DNA of 27,584 nucleotides, from assembly GCA_038150465.1 (NCBI GenBank), contig JAYOTP010000029.1, positions 1 through 27,584 on the forward strand. Reading direction: 5' to 3'. The position numbers were made by a program, and so were the translations under genes. Below the pieces are notes generated by a model, which made no database searches, had not been told where the DNA came from, and was given only the letters and a program-made list of their open reading frames with translations. Each line of letters starts with the position of its first letter. Positions within the stretch are counted from its first letter, which is position 1. Positions 15,348 to 23,803 of the stretch are shown one piece after another. Origin of the DNA: RFXV01 sp038150465 (GTDB lineage: Bacteria; Bacteroidota; Bacteroidia; Flavobacteriales; Schleiferiaceae).

Positions 15348-15411
15348 GCTTGAGTGTCGGTGGATGAGCATTGGATAATTCAATTTTGCCCATAAGGCGA
15401 TTCCGAAGGTC

Positions 15412-15423
15412 ATTTAGCTAAAT
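15412..15423. promoter_or_regulatory. 12-bp palindrome upstream of the PurF-like gene
   Basis: ATTTAGCTAAAT is a perfect palindrome, 25 bases before the ATG at 15449, in a 101-base gap that otherwise shows no terminator and no good promoter match. It could be an operator or part of a promoter. It is AT-rich, so chance is possible. Confidence 0.25.
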
Positions 15424-15448
15424 TCGTGGCTCAACCAAGCAGCCCCCG

Positions 15449-17350
15449 ATGAGCGAACAGATCAAGCACGAGTGTGGAGTGGCTATGGTCCGCCTGCTCA
15501 AACCCCTCAGCTTTTATCAGGAGAAGTACGGCAGTTCCTTCTACGGATTGAACAAGATGTATCTGCTGATGGAAAAGCAGCACAACCGGGGACAGGACGG
15601 GGCTGGTCTGGCCAACATCAAGTTGGATGTGCCGCCGGGCAGTCGCTACATCTCGCGTTACCGATCCAATGCTCCGCAGCCCATCAAGGACCTCTTCGAG
15701 CGGATCAACGAGCGGATGAGCAAGTTGCTGAGTGCTCCGGATGCCCGCACAGAGGATGCGAATTGGCTCAAAGATCATGTCCCTTTCATAGGCGAGCTGT
15801 ATCTCGGTCACCTGCGATACGGCACCTACGGAGGGAATGCCATTGAGGCCTGCCATCCCTTCCTGCGGCAGAACAACTGGAAGACCCGGAACCTGGTCCT
15901 GGCCGGAAATTTCAATATGACCAATGTCGATGAGCTCTTCCATCATTTGGTGAACCTTGGGCAGCATCCCAAGGAGCGGGCAGATACGGTCACCATACTT
16001 GAACGGATCGGGCACTTCCTGGACGAAGAGAACGAAGATGTCTACAGGAGGCTGAAGAGCAAGGGACTCAAGAAGCAGGACATCAGCGGACACATAGCGG
16101 AGAAGCTGAATGTCGGTCGCATACTGAAGCGTTCGGCCAAAAAATGGGACGGTGGTTATACGATGGCTGGAATGTTCGGTCATGGGGATGCATTCGTGCT
16201 CCGCGACCCTGTCGGCATACGCCCGGCCTATTGGTTCGCCAACGACGAGGTGGTTGCGGTGGCATCTGAACGCCCTGTGCTGCAGACGGCATTCGATGTG
16301 CCACTCGAAGAGGTTCGTGAGGTTCAGCCCGGGCACGCGCTGATCATTCGCAAAAATGGGGAAGTGAACGAACAGATGATCCGTGAACCCAAGGAAAAGA
16401 GATCCTGCTCCTTCGAACGAATCTATTTCTCCAGAGGAAACGATCCGGACATCTACAGTGAAAGGCTTCAGCTGGGCCGTCAGTTGGTGCCCAGAGTACT
16501 TGATTCCGTCGATCAAGACATTGAACATACAGTGTTTTCATTCATACCGAATACGGCGGAAGTGGCCTACTACGGCATGGTGAAAGGCGTGGAAGATCAT
16601 TTGGATCAGTGGCGAAAAGAGAAGATCCTCGAAATGAAGGATCGGCTGGACACCGACCGACTCGATCAGCTCATGGCCTTGCGACCCCGTGCAGAGAAGG
16701 TCGCATGGAAGGACATCAAGATGAGAACCTTCATCTCCGATGCGAACAGCCGGGACGAACTGGCTTCCCATGTCTACGACACCACCTATGGAGTGGTCTC
16801 ATCTGAAGACAATCTGGTGGTTCTTGACGACAGCATCGTCCGCGGTACGACCCTGCGGAAGAGCATCCTGAAGATCCTCGGCCGACTTCGTCCAAAGAAG
16901 ATCATCGTTGTTTCCTCTGCCCCTCAGATCCGTTACCCGGATTGCTACGGGATCGATATGGCACGAATTGGAAGTTTCATCAGTTTCCGTGCAGCGGAGG
17001 AATTGCACCGAGACCGGGGCAGTTATGAATCGGTTTTTCAGGAGGTGTACCAGGCGGCCAAGAAGGTGGCCAATGGCCAAAGGGTTCCATTGGTGAATCA
17101 CGTTCAACGGATCTATGAGGGCTTTTCTCAGGAAGAGATCTCGGCAAAATCGGCTGAGTTGCTGTGCCCAGAGGGAATGGATACTCCTGTGGAGATCATC
17201 TATCAGACAGTGGATGGATTGCATCAGGCCTGCAGTGACCATTTGGGCGATTGGTATTTCACTGGAAATTACCCCACACCGGGAGGTATTCGGATGGTGA
17301 ACAAGGCTTTTGTCTACCATATGGAAGGCAACCCGAACAGAGCGTATTAG
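15449..17350 (+). CDS. purF: PurF-type amidophosphoribosyltransferase (long, divergent form)
   Basis: The protein has 633 residues, against about 470-510 for ordinary PurF. The N-terminal class II glutamine amidotransferase domain needs Cys9 (KHECG) as its nucleophile, exposed after loss of an eight-residue propeptide; NRGQDGAG (46-53) is the family motif. The C-terminal phosphoribosyltransferase domain has the PRPP-binding sequence VVLDDSIVRGTT (about 457-468). The PRPP loop, usually NRYVGRTFI followed by a QxxR segment, is replaced by KMRTFISDANSRDE (from about 424). The known reaction makes phosphoribosylamine from PRPP and glutamine in purine synthesis. Long forms such as this occur in Bacteroidota and may be a second PurF or a paralog with a changed substrate. 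The cobalamin adenosyltransferase gene follows after 31 bases. Confidence 0.85.
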   Translation: MSEQIKHECGVAMVRLLKPLSFYQEKYGSSFYGLNKMYLLMEKQHNRGQDGAGLANIKLDVPPGSRYISRYRSNAPQPIKDLFERINERMSKLLSAPDARTEDANWLKDHVPFIGELYLGHLRYGTYGGNAIEACHPFLRQNNWKTRNLVLAGNFNMTNVDELFHHLVNLGQHPKERADTVTILERIGHFLDEENEDVYRRLKSKGLKKQDISGHIAEKLNVGRILKRSAKKWDGGYTMAGMFGHGDAFVLRDPVGIRPAYWFANDEVVAVASERPVLQTAFDVPLEEVREVQPGHALIIRKNGEVNEQMIREPKEKRSCSFERIYFSRGNDPDIYSERLQLGRQLVPRVLDSVDQDIEHTVFSFIPNTAEVAYYGMVKGVEDHLDQWRKEKILEMKDRLDTDRLDQLMALRPRAEKVAWKDIKMRTFISDANSRDELASHVYDTTYGVVSSEDNLVVLDDSIVRGTTLRKSILKILGRLRPKKIIVVSSAPQIRYPDCYGIDMARIGSFISFRAAEELHRDRGSYESVFQEVYQAAKKVANGQRVPLVNHVQRIYEGFSQEEISAKSAELLCPEGMDTPVEIIYQTVDGLHQACSDHLGDWYFTGNYPTPGGIRMVNKAFVYHMEGNPNRAY

Positions 17351-17381
17351 TGCGGTGTTAATCTGATCCAACAGGCGGCAC

Positions 17382-17924
17382 ATGAAGATCTACACAAAGA
17401 CAGGCGATAAGGGAGAGACCTCCCTTCTTGGAGGAAGCCGGGTGGCTAAAGACCATCTGCGCATCGAGGCCTATGGTACGGTAGATGAACTCAATGCATG
17501 GGTGGGCCATATTCGCTCCTTGAAGAGTTCGGCAGTGGAAGACAGCTTTCTGGTGCAGATACAGAGCAATCTGTTCGCCATTGGCTCAGCCCTTGCAGCA
17601 GAGAAAAAAGATCTTTCCTTCCCCCTTCCAGAACTGCCAGAAGAATCGGTGGAACAACTGGAGCAGGCGATCGATCGGATGAATGAAAAGCTGCCGGAAC
17701 TGCGAAATTTTGTCCTGCCGGGAGGTGAAGAATCCGTCTCCCGTACCCACCTGGCGCGAACGGTCTGCCGTCGCGCGGAGCGTAGGGTGGCCGCCTTGAG
17801 CATGGAGGACGAACGTGCAGAAGCAGCTCTGGTCTATTTGAACCGATTATCGGACTACTTCTTTGCGCTTTCCCGCTATATGTCTGAGCAACTTGGCCAC
17901 GAGGAAACCAAGTGGAATCCCTGA
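17382..17924 (+). CDS. PduO-type ATP:cob(I)alamin adenosyltransferase
   Basis: The protein has 180 residues, the usual length for this family. N-terminal TKTGDKGETSLLGG (5-18) is the ATP-binding signature. RIEAYGTVDELNA (27-39) and the later FVLPGG and RTVCRRAERR segments are also typical of PduO/MMAB proteins. It transfers the adenosyl group of ATP to cob(I)alamin to make coenzyme B12, acting in the cytoplasm as a helical trimer. It probably serves B12-dependent mutases coded elsewhere. It follows the PurF-like gene by 31 bases and likely shares its transcript. No B12 riboswitch is visible upstream. Confidence 0.93.
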   Translation: MKIYTKTGDKGETSLLGGSRVAKDHLRIEAYGTVDELNAWVGHIRSLKSSAVEDSFLVQIQSNLFAIGSALAAEKKDLSFPLPELPEESVEQLEQAIDRMNEKLPELRNFVLPGGEESVSRTHLARTVCRRAERRVAALSMEDERAEAALVYLNRLSDYFFALSRYMSEQLGHEETKWNP

Positions 17925-17945
17925 AAATCAGTTGGTTAAAAGAAT

Positions 17946-17975
17946 TTTGCAGGCAAGTGGAAAAAATTACATTTG
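17946..17975 (+). promoter_or_regulatory. Bacteroidota-type promoter for the DUF2795 gene
   Basis: A TTTG box at 17946-17949 and TACATTTG at 17968-17975 match the -33 and -7 elements (TAnnTTTG) recognised by the Bacteroidota primary sigma factor, with 18 bases between them. Transcription would start near 17981, about 17 bases before the ATG at 17998. AGGCAAGT occurs twice, at 17951-17958 (between the boxes) and 17989-17996 (just before the ATG). Confidence 0.8.
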
Positions 17976-17997
17976 CACAATCTAAAACAGGCAAGTC

Positions 17998-18222
17998 ATG
18001 TACTGGACCCTTGAATTGGCTTCTTATCTGAGCGACGCCCCCTGGCCGGCGACCCGTGATGAGTTGGTGGATTATGCGATTCGTACCGGTGCCCCTCTGG
18101 AAGTGGTAGAGAACCTTCAGGCGATCGAAGATGACGATGGAAGCGCCTATGAAAACATTGAAGAGATCTGGCCAGATTATCCAAGTGAAGAGGACTTTCT
18201 CTGGAACGAGGATGAATACTGA
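17998..18222 (+). CDS. Small acidic DUF2795 protein
   Basis: The protein has 74 residues, beginning MYWTLELASYLSDAPWPATRDELVDYAIRT and ending in a strongly acidic tail (DYPSEEDFLWNEDEY); only parts are quoted here to stay short. The helical N-terminal part with WPATRDELVDYA and GAPLEVVENLQ matches the DUF2795 family common in Bacteroidota. Its molecular role is not known. It has its own promoter immediately upstream and a strong terminator immediately downstream, so it is expressed as a single-gene unit and probably at a high level. Confidence 0.88.
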   Translation: MYWTLELASYLSDAPWPATRDELVDYAIRTGAPLEVVENLQAIEDDDGSAYENIEEIWPDYPSEEDFLWNEDEY

Positions 18223-18230
18223 ATGACAAG

Positions 18231-18254
18231 AACCCGCCTCGAGCGGGTTTTTTT
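18231..18254 (+). terminator. Rho-independent terminator after DUF2795 gene
   Basis: AACCCGC (18231-18237) pairs with GCGGGTT (18243-18249) around a 5-base loop, and the T run extends to 18254. It ends the + strand transcript eight bases after the DUF2795 stop. The - strand operon converges on it, and its last stop codon (18253-18255) touches the T run. On the - strand the stem is followed by TTGT only, so termination there may be weaker. Confidence 0.9.
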
Positions 18255-19638
18255 ATGGACGATAGTAAAGACGGGCACGACTTTGCCCCATTTGGATCTC
18301 TTTGACGGCTGCCGGAATCAGGGTATCGCTCCGGACCATCCATTGCTCTTCACAGGGAAGATTGACACACCAAATAGAGTCTGCCTGAACGACCTCTTCC
18401 CAATTCCAAAGATCCCGCACGGCCCAGGGCTCTGGGTGCGATACCTTCAGTTTTGGATCAAATACCCGCAGGAGGTACAGGCTCCAATAATCGGCCAGCA
18501 CATGGCCATCGATCTTTTCGGCGATCTCTGTTATTTCTGCCCGGCTGGGTCGGTCTGGAGTGAAGCGAAATCCCTCAATAGCGTATTGGGTCGAATCCCA
18601 ACCTGCCCAGAGAACAGCGCTCAGCCAGAGCAAGCGAAGAACGCGGACCAGACGCCCCTTGTTCAGCAGCGTTGCCAGCAAGATGAGGACCAGCGGCAAG
18701 GCCCAATAGCGAATACCTGAATCGTTCAGGAAGACCCACTCCGACCAGATGGTGAACAACAAGGCCATCAGGCCAAAGCCCAATGTGAGTTTGGAAAGTG
18801 CTGTCTTCTTACCCATGATCCAGCTCAGGCCCGTCAACAGAAGCAACAGACCCATGGCCCAAGGACCCAGTGTTCCCTTGTTCCAGTAGTAGCGAAAGAC
18901 CTCGACGCATCCATCCAGATTGGCACGCATCTCTGCAGCGTCGGCAAAAGACAGAAAGGAGGATCCGCTTCCGGGGAGCTTCATCTTGATCAAAAAGAGC
19001 CCGCCCACGCCCAGCAGCATGGCCCCTGAAGACCAGAGCCAGATCTTGACGTCCCGCAAACGCTGACCAAACCATAGGGCAGCAGAGATGAGTGGCAGAA
19101 AGAGAAGGCTGAGTTCAGATGTCCAAATGCTCAAAAGGCAAAGCGTGACCATCAAGAGTCCCTTCCTGACCGACCATTCTCTTCCCCGGCCCATCAGCCA
19201 AAGGATGCAGGTCCAAAGGAAGAGCTGAGTAGTGTATGGATGCCCGATCATACCGAGGTTGTACAGGGTCCATGGGGGGAAGAGCAGCAGAGAGCCCATG
19301 ATCCATCCCGTGCTGCGGCTTCCGCTGATCCGTGCGATCAAAAAGGCCGTCGTGCATTGGATCAGAACATTGACAAAGGTCATGGCGTACAATGCCGGAA
19401 TACCGGTCAGGACCAACAGATGCGCCAGGAGCGGAAGGAGGCTGCCCAAGCGATTCTGCCCATAGAAGTAGAGTGCATCGGGGAAGTGCGGATCCCGTGC
19501 GATCAGGATCCAGATGGATTGATCCGAATCGATCATGGGACCGAAAAGTGTTTGGAAATACCGGACACTTCCAGCCGCGATCAGCAGCAGGACCGAAAAA
19601 AAGAAGAAATTCCTCTGCTGACCGGTTCGGGCGATCAC
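18253..19638 (-). CDS. Polytopic membrane protein, GT-C glycosyltransferase-like
   Basis: The protein has 461 residues, with about ten membrane helices in the first 350 residues and a soluble C-terminal part (about 365-461). After the first helix, an acidic loop (PMIDSDQSIW) resembles the first-loop aspartate of GT-C enzymes, which use lipid-linked sugars (PMT/ArnT-like). No other family mark is clear, so glycosyltransferase activity is a guess; it may be a plain membrane protein of unknown role. It begins 13 bases after scoB and is the last gene of the - strand operon. Confidence 0.6.
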   Translation of the reverse strand: MIARTGQQRNFFFFSVLLLIAAGSVRYFQTLFGPMIDSDQSIWILIARDPHFPDALYFYGQNRLGSLLPLLAHLLVLTGIPALYAMTFVNVLIQCTTAFLIARISGSRSTGWIMGSLLLFPPWTLYNLGMIGHPYTTQLFLWTCILWLMGRGREWSVRKGLLMVTLCLLSIWTSELSLLFLPLISAALWFGQRLRDVKIWLWSSGAMLLGVGGLFLIKMKLPGSGSSFLSFADAAEMRANLDGCVEVFRYYWNKGTLGPWAMGLLLLLTGLSWIMGKKTALSKLTLGFGLMALLFTIWSEWVFLNDSGIRYWALPLVLILLATLLNKGRLVRVLRLLWLSAVLWAGWDSTQYAIEGFRFTPDRPSRAEITEIAEKIDGHVLADYWSLYLLRVFDPKLKVSHPEPWAVRDLWNWEEVVQADSIWCVNLPCEEQWMVRSDTLIPAAVKEIQMGQSRARLYYRP

Positions 19639-19651
19639 TTCACAGCTGTGT

Positions 19652-20305
19652 TCAGAGGCGCATCTCAGGAACGTCCTCCGGAACGACCAGAGCCCCTGCT
19701 GTGGCCTCTACGATCTCTTCGACGGTGACACCGGGTGCTCGTTCCACAAGATGGAAAGAACCCTCACGGACATCCATGACCGCCAGATTCGTAACGATCT
19801 TCCGAACACAACCAACACCAGTGAGCGGAAGGCTGCAGTTGGGCAGCAGCTTGCTCTCTCCCTTTTTATTGGTGTGCATCATGGCCACGATGATGTTCTC
19901 TGCCGAAGCCACCAGGTCCATGGCACCTCCCATGCCCTTCACCATGCGGCCGGGGATCTTCCAATTGGCGATGTCCCCATTCTCAGAGACTTCCATGGCG
20001 CCGAGGACGGTCATTTGCACGTGCTGGCCGCGGATCATCGCAAAACTCATAGCCGAATCAAAAAAGGACGCTCCGGGCATGGTCGTGATGGTCTGCTTGC
20101 CAGCATTGATCAGGTCTGGATCTTCTTCTCCTTCATAAGGGAAAGGCCCCATCCCAAGTACTCCATTTTCCGATTGGAATTCGACCGATATCCCCTGCGG
20201 GATGTAATTGGCCACAAGGGTCGGGATGCCGATCCCAAGATTGACATACCAACCGTCTTGCATTTCCTGCGCGATCCGCCGCGCGATTCCGTTCTTGTCC
20301 AGCAT
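19652..20305 (-). CDS. scoB: 3-oxoacid CoA-transferase subunit B
   Basis: The protein has 217 residues, the normal length. VNLGIGIPTLVANYIP (about 21-36) and SENGVLG (45-51) are family marks; E46 in SENG is the catalytic glutamate that forms the CoA thioester. With subunit A it moves CoA between succinyl-CoA and a 3-oxoacid such as acetoacetate, in ketone-body and short-chain fatty acid use. It starts three bases after the scoA stop, so the two are translated together. Confidence 0.92.
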   Translation of the reverse strand: MLDKNGIARRIAQEMQDGWYVNLGIGIPTLVANYIPQGISVEFQSENGVLGMGPFPYEGEEDPDLINAGKQTITTMPGASFFDSAMSFAMIRGQHVQMTVLGAMEVSENGDIANWKIPGRMVKGMGGAMDLVASAENIIVAMMHTNKKGESKLLPNCSLPLTGVGCVRKIVTNLAVMDVREGSFHLVERAPGVTVEEIVEATAGALVVPEDVPEMRL

Positions 20306-20308
20306 GGC

Positions 20309-21013
20309 CTATGGGTTTCGTGGTCGTGTGGTGCGTTGCTCAATTCTCTTCTCGTAGTTCTTTCCCTGAAAGATCCGTTGAACGAAGATCCCTGGGGTAT
20401 GGATCTGAGCCGGGTCGAGTTCTCCAACGGGCAGGAGTTCTTCCACCTCCGCCACTGTGATCTTACCGGCCATGGCCATCATCGGGTTGAAATTCCGCGC
20501 TGTGCCCTTGAAGATGAGGTTGCCGGCTTCATCCCCTTTCCAGGCTTTCACGAAAGCAAACTGCGCATCGAAAGCATGCTCGAGTATATGTGGTTTGCCA
20601 TTGAAGGAGCGCACCTCTTTTCCTTCACCCACTTCGGTTCCGTAGCCAGCAGGTGTGAAGAAGGCAGGTATCCCTGCGCCTGCGGCTCGGCAGCGTTCGG
20701 CCAAAGTTCCCTGTGGGATGAGTTCAACATCCAGTTCCCCGCTGAGCATCTGACGCTCGAATTCGTCATTTTCTCCAACATAGCTGGAGATCATTTTTTT
20801 GACCTGACGGGTCGCGAGCAAGAAGCCCAGACCGAAGTCGTCCACTCCGGCGTTGTTGGAGATGCAGGTGAGTCCGGTCACTCCGCTGTCCCGTACGGCG
20901 AGGATGCAGTTTTCTGCTATGCCGCAGAGTCCGAATCCCCCGAACATCACAGTCATATCATCTTTTATCCCGGAAACAGCTTCCTGGGCGTCAGCTACCA
21001 CTTTATTGATCAT
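20309..21013 (-). CDS. scoA: 3-oxoacid CoA-transferase subunit A
   Basis: The protein has 234 residues. GGFGLCG (25-31) near the N-terminus, ISNNAGVDDFGLG and the GIPAFFTPAGYGT segment are typical of the alpha subunit of succinyl-CoA:3-ketoacid CoA-transferase. It binds CoA and supports catalysis by subunit B. It starts 11 bases after the stop of the penicillin-binding protein gene. A role in cell-envelope work is not expected; the shared operon is more likely linked to growth-coupled expression. Confidence 0.92.
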   Translation of the reverse strand: MINKVVADAQEAVSGIKDDMTVMFGGFGLCGIAENCILAVRDSGVTGLTCISNNAGVDDFGLGFLLATRQVKKMISSYVGENDEFERQMLSGELDVELIPQGTLAERCRAAGAGIPAFFTPAGYGTEVGEGKEVRSFNGKPHILEHAFDAQFAFVKAWKGDEAGNLIFKGTARNFNPMMAMAGKITVAEVEELLPVGELDPAQIHTPGIFVQRIFQGKNYEKRIEQRTTRPRNP

Positions 21014-21024
21014 GGGCCATTGAA

Positions 21025-23331
21025 TTAGAAACCTCCGAAGGGGTCGTCATCGAGATCCGTCCCGATGGAGAGGTCTTTTTGGTATTCGTCGCAATTTAGT
21101 TCAGTGCGCATCGGGGCATCCGGCTTTTCGAATGCATCACGGCTTATTCCAAGTTCCTCCTGCGCATAGAGCCGTTTCATGTACAGCGCCCAGATGGGCA
21201 GCGCGGTGCTCGCCCCCTGACCGAATATCGTCGCACGGAAATGGGCCGATCGGTCTTCGCACCCGGTCCATACACCCGTGATCAGGTTGGGGACCATTCC
21301 GATGAACCATCCATCCGAATTGTTCTGAGTGGTTCCTGTCTTCCCGGCAATGGGATTGTCGAATTGATAGGGAAAGCCCGTAATGACGCCTTTCAGGTTG
21401 CTGGCCGTCCGCGTCCTCAAACGGAGCCCGGTACCAATGGTCGAGACTCCTTGCAAGAGGTCGGTGATGACATAGGCATCTTCCTCGCTCATGACTTCCC
21501 GGGTTTCTGGCTGGAAATCGGCCAGAACAATTCCATTGGCATCTTCGATCCGCAATACGGCGATCGGTTTGACATACACCCCTTTATTGGCAAAGGCCGT
21601 ATAGGAACCCACCACTTCGCGCACGGAGAGATCCACAGTTCCCAGGGCGATCGAAGGCTGGTTCGGTATTTCCGACCGCACCCCGACATCCCGAGCGAGT
21701 TTGATCACCGCTTCGGGCCCGATCTCTTTCATCAGAGAAGTGGTCACCGTGTTGAGTGAACGGGCCAAGCCCTCTTTCAGGGTGACCATTCCGCCATACT
21801 CATCCCCAGAATTCTTGGGGCACCAGTCCTCGAGCAGGTTGAAAGAGCCTTTTTCGATGCAGGTCAGCACATTGGGAACCTGCATGCAGGGGCTGTATTG
21901 CTTCTGCCGGATGGCCGTGGCGTAGACGAAGGGTTTGAAGGTGGATCCCACCTGTCGGCGTCCTTGTTCCACATGGTCGTACTTGAAGTAGGTGTGATCG
22001 ATACCGCCCACCCAGGCTTTGATGAAACCGGTTTGCGGCTCCACTGAGAGCATGCCCGTCTGATAAAAGGATTTGTACCAGCGTATTGAATCGATCGGGC
22101 TCATCACCGTGTCTTTGGGTCCATCCCAATGGAAAACACGCATGGGAACCGCTTGCCGGAATACCTGCTGAATGGAATCCTTTGACACGCCCTTCTTTTT
22201 CAGACCTCTGTAACGGGGCGTGCGCCGTGCTGCCGCCTGAAGTATGCGATCGATCTCTTTTCTGTCAATGTGCACAAATGGGAAGGCAGACCGTCGGCCA
22301 TCGGCGTACTCGAAAATGGATTGCAGGTTGCTCAGATGTTCCCGAACGGATTCTTCTGCTGCTTTTTGCATCCGCGAATCAATGGAGGTATAGATGCGCA
22401 GGCCGTCGGTGTAGAGATCGTACGAACCGCCATCCGAGCGCGGATTCTTTTCGATCCACTCGGTCATGTATCCGCGGAGGTATTCCCTGAAATATGGAGC
22501 CAAGCCCGTATTATGGCTTTCGCGGTGGAAGTCCAGAACGATGGGCCGAACACTCAGCGAGTCCTTCTCTTCTTGTGTGAGAAAGCCATTCCTGAGCATT
22601 TGTCCATAGACCGTATTTCGGCGGTTGACCGCCAGACTGCTGTCTCTTCTTGGATTGTAGAGCGAGGGATTCTTCGCCATGCCCACGAGAACGGCTGATT
22701 GTTCGATCGTCAGATCGGCAGGGGTGGTGTTGAAATAGATCTTGGCGGCCGAATGGATGCCCACGGCCTGATACAGAAAGTCGAACTGGTTGAGGTACAT
22801 GGAGATCACCTCCTGTTTGGTGTACTGCCTTTCGATGCGCACGGCGATCACCCATTCCTTGAACTTTTGCACCGCTCGTTTCAGGAGCTCATTCGAGCGT
22901 TTGTGGAACAGCATTTTTGCCAGCTGCTGCGTGAGGGTGCTGCCGCCTCCATCCGATCCGCCCTTGAGTACTGCGCGTGCCAATGCACGGAAGTCGATCC
23001 CGCTGTGTTCAAAGTAGCGTTCGTCCTCCGTGGCCACCAGTGCATTGACCAGATGCGGGGAAAGCTCATCGAACTCCACGTGCACTCTGTTTTCGCGGTA
23101 GTATTTGCCGATGATCTGTCCGTCGGCAGAATAGACCGTGCTCGCCTGATTGCTCACCGGGTTTTCGATCTCCTCAAAACTGGGCAGCGCACCAAAGGCA
23201 CCGAAGGCCGCTCCCCCGATCATCATTGCGACGGAGAGCAGTCCAAAGAAAATGAGCAGCCAAAAAGCCCGCACATACGACCGGAAGTCCGATCGGTTCT
23301 CTGGTTCTTTAGTCTTCTTTTTCTGTGTCAT
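21025..23331 (-). CDS. Class A penicillin-binding protein (PBP1A type)
   Basis: The protein has 768 residues: a short cytoplasmic tail, one membrane helix (about 22-47), a GT51 transglycosylase domain (about 75-250) and a transpeptidase domain (about 420-710). TEDERYFEHSG carries the catalytic E102, and GGGSTLTQQLAK (128-139) is the second GT51 motif. The transpeptidase motifs are complete: STFK with S463 and K466, SLN (525-527) and KTG (664-666). It polymerises glycan strands and crosslinks peptides in peptidoglycan. Its start overlaps the gldH stop by 23 bases. No domain is missing. Confidence 0.95.
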   Translation of the reverse strand: MTQKKKTKEPENRSDFRSYVRAFWLLIFFGLLSVAMMIGGAAFGAFGALPSFEEIENPVSNQASTVYSADGQIIGKYYRENRVHVEFDELSPHLVNALVATEDERYFEHSGIDFRALARAVLKGGSDGGGSTLTQQLAKMLFHKRSNELLKRAVQKFKEWVIAVRIERQYTKQEVISMYLNQFDFLYQAVGIHSAAKIYFNTTPADLTIEQSAVLVGMAKNPSLYNPRRDSSLAVNRRNTVYGQMLRNGFLTQEEKDSLSVRPIVLDFHRESHNTGLAPYFREYLRGYMTEWIEKNPRSDGGSYDLYTDGLRIYTSIDSRMQKAAEESVREHLSNLQSIFEYADGRRSAFPFVHIDRKEIDRILQAAARRTPRYRGLKKKGVSKDSIQQVFRQAVPMRVFHWDGPKDTVMSPIDSIRWYKSFYQTGMLSVEPQTGFIKAWVGGIDHTYFKYDHVEQGRRQVGSTFKPFVYATAIRQKQYSPCMQVPNVLTCIEKGSFNLLEDWCPKNSGDEYGGMVTLKEGLARSLNTVTTSLMKEIGPEAVIKLARDVGVRSEIPNQPSIALGTVDLSVREVVGSYTAFANKGVYVKPIAVLRIEDANGIVLADFQPETREVMSEEDAYVITDLLQGVSTIGTGLRLRTRTASNLKGVITGFPYQFDNPIAGKTGTTQNNSDGWFIGMVPNLITGVWTGCEDRSAHFRATIFGQGASTALPIWALYMKRLYAQEELGISRDAFEKPDAPMRTELNCDEYQKDLSIGTDLDDDPFGGF

Positions 23332-23803
23332 TGATCCTGATGAACGTCAGCCCGAGGCTTCGCACGCCTTTCAACGGATCGTCCCTCATTCCGTGCCGGA
23401 AAAGGAAGGAGTATTCCGCTTCTTGCGTCAATTTAAGCGTTTGTTTCCGGAAGGGGAATTCGAGCGTCCGGATCTTGCCGGAACCCGTTCCGTTCCAGTT
23501 GCCATAGGGGTCGGCCATGCGCACTTCCACTGTGTCCTGGAAGGCGATCTCTCCATCCTGTTCAATGCTTCGAAACAGGTAGAGGTTGGAATAGGGATAG
23601 AAGATGTCGTGACGCAGGTCCATGACCAACTGCAGGTGTTCTGTTCCGCCTTCGTGCAGGTGATCGAAACGAAGCACGGAATCGGCAGGCCATCGGTGGC
23701 CCGGAAGGTCGATGAAACTGCTCTGAACGATCTGCTCACGTCCGCACGAGGCCATGGACACAAGAAGGAGAACAAGACCGATCGGCTTAGCCATTTGCGC
23801 CAT
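23309..23803 (-). CDS. gldH: Gliding motility lipoprotein GldH
   Basis: The ATG at 23803 gives 164 residues, starting MAQMAKPIGLVLLLVSMASC. This is a lipoprotein signal with its cysteine near residue 20. ATGs at 23812 and 23794 are also possible, and the frame stays open to 23899, but a longer start would put a charged stretch before the signal peptide. The body (FIDLPGHRWPADSVLRF, LRHDIFYPYSNLYLF, YSFLFRHGMRDDPLKGVRSLGL) fits GldH, a lipoprotein needed with other Gld proteins for gliding and often found beside the T9SS machinery. Overlap with ricT upstream by 17 bases and with the penicillin-binding protein downstream by 23 bases suggests coupled translation. Confidence 0.9.
   Translation of the reverse strand: MAQMAKPIGLVLLLVSMASCGREQIVQSSFIDLPGHRWPADSVLRFDHLHEGGTEHLQLVMDLRHDIFYPYSNLYLFRSIEQDGEIAFQDTVEVRMADPYGNWNGTGSGKIRTLEFPFRKQTLKLTQEAEYSFLFRHGMRDDPLKGVRSLGLTFIRINDTEKED

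Noticed and set aside
15348..15448. Terminator of the glucan locus and promoter of the PurF-like gene
   Set aside because: No stem with T run was found. TAAATTCG at 15419 is a near match to the -7 box, but the nearest TTTG box is 30 bases upstream, too far, so no promoter is called.
15431..16528. 365-codon open frame on the - strand opposite the PurF-like gene
   Set aside because: The PurF motifs on the + strand are unambiguous; the antisense frame has no motifs or plausible start context.
17351..17381. Possible cobalamin riboswitch before the adenosyltransferase gene
   Set aside because: The gap is only 31 bases, too short for a B12 riboswitch, and no B12-box-like sequence is visible.
19751..21028. 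425-codon open frame on the + strand opposite scoA and scoB
   Set aside because: scoA and scoB are certain from their motifs. The opposite frame has no family features and is a codon-use shadow.
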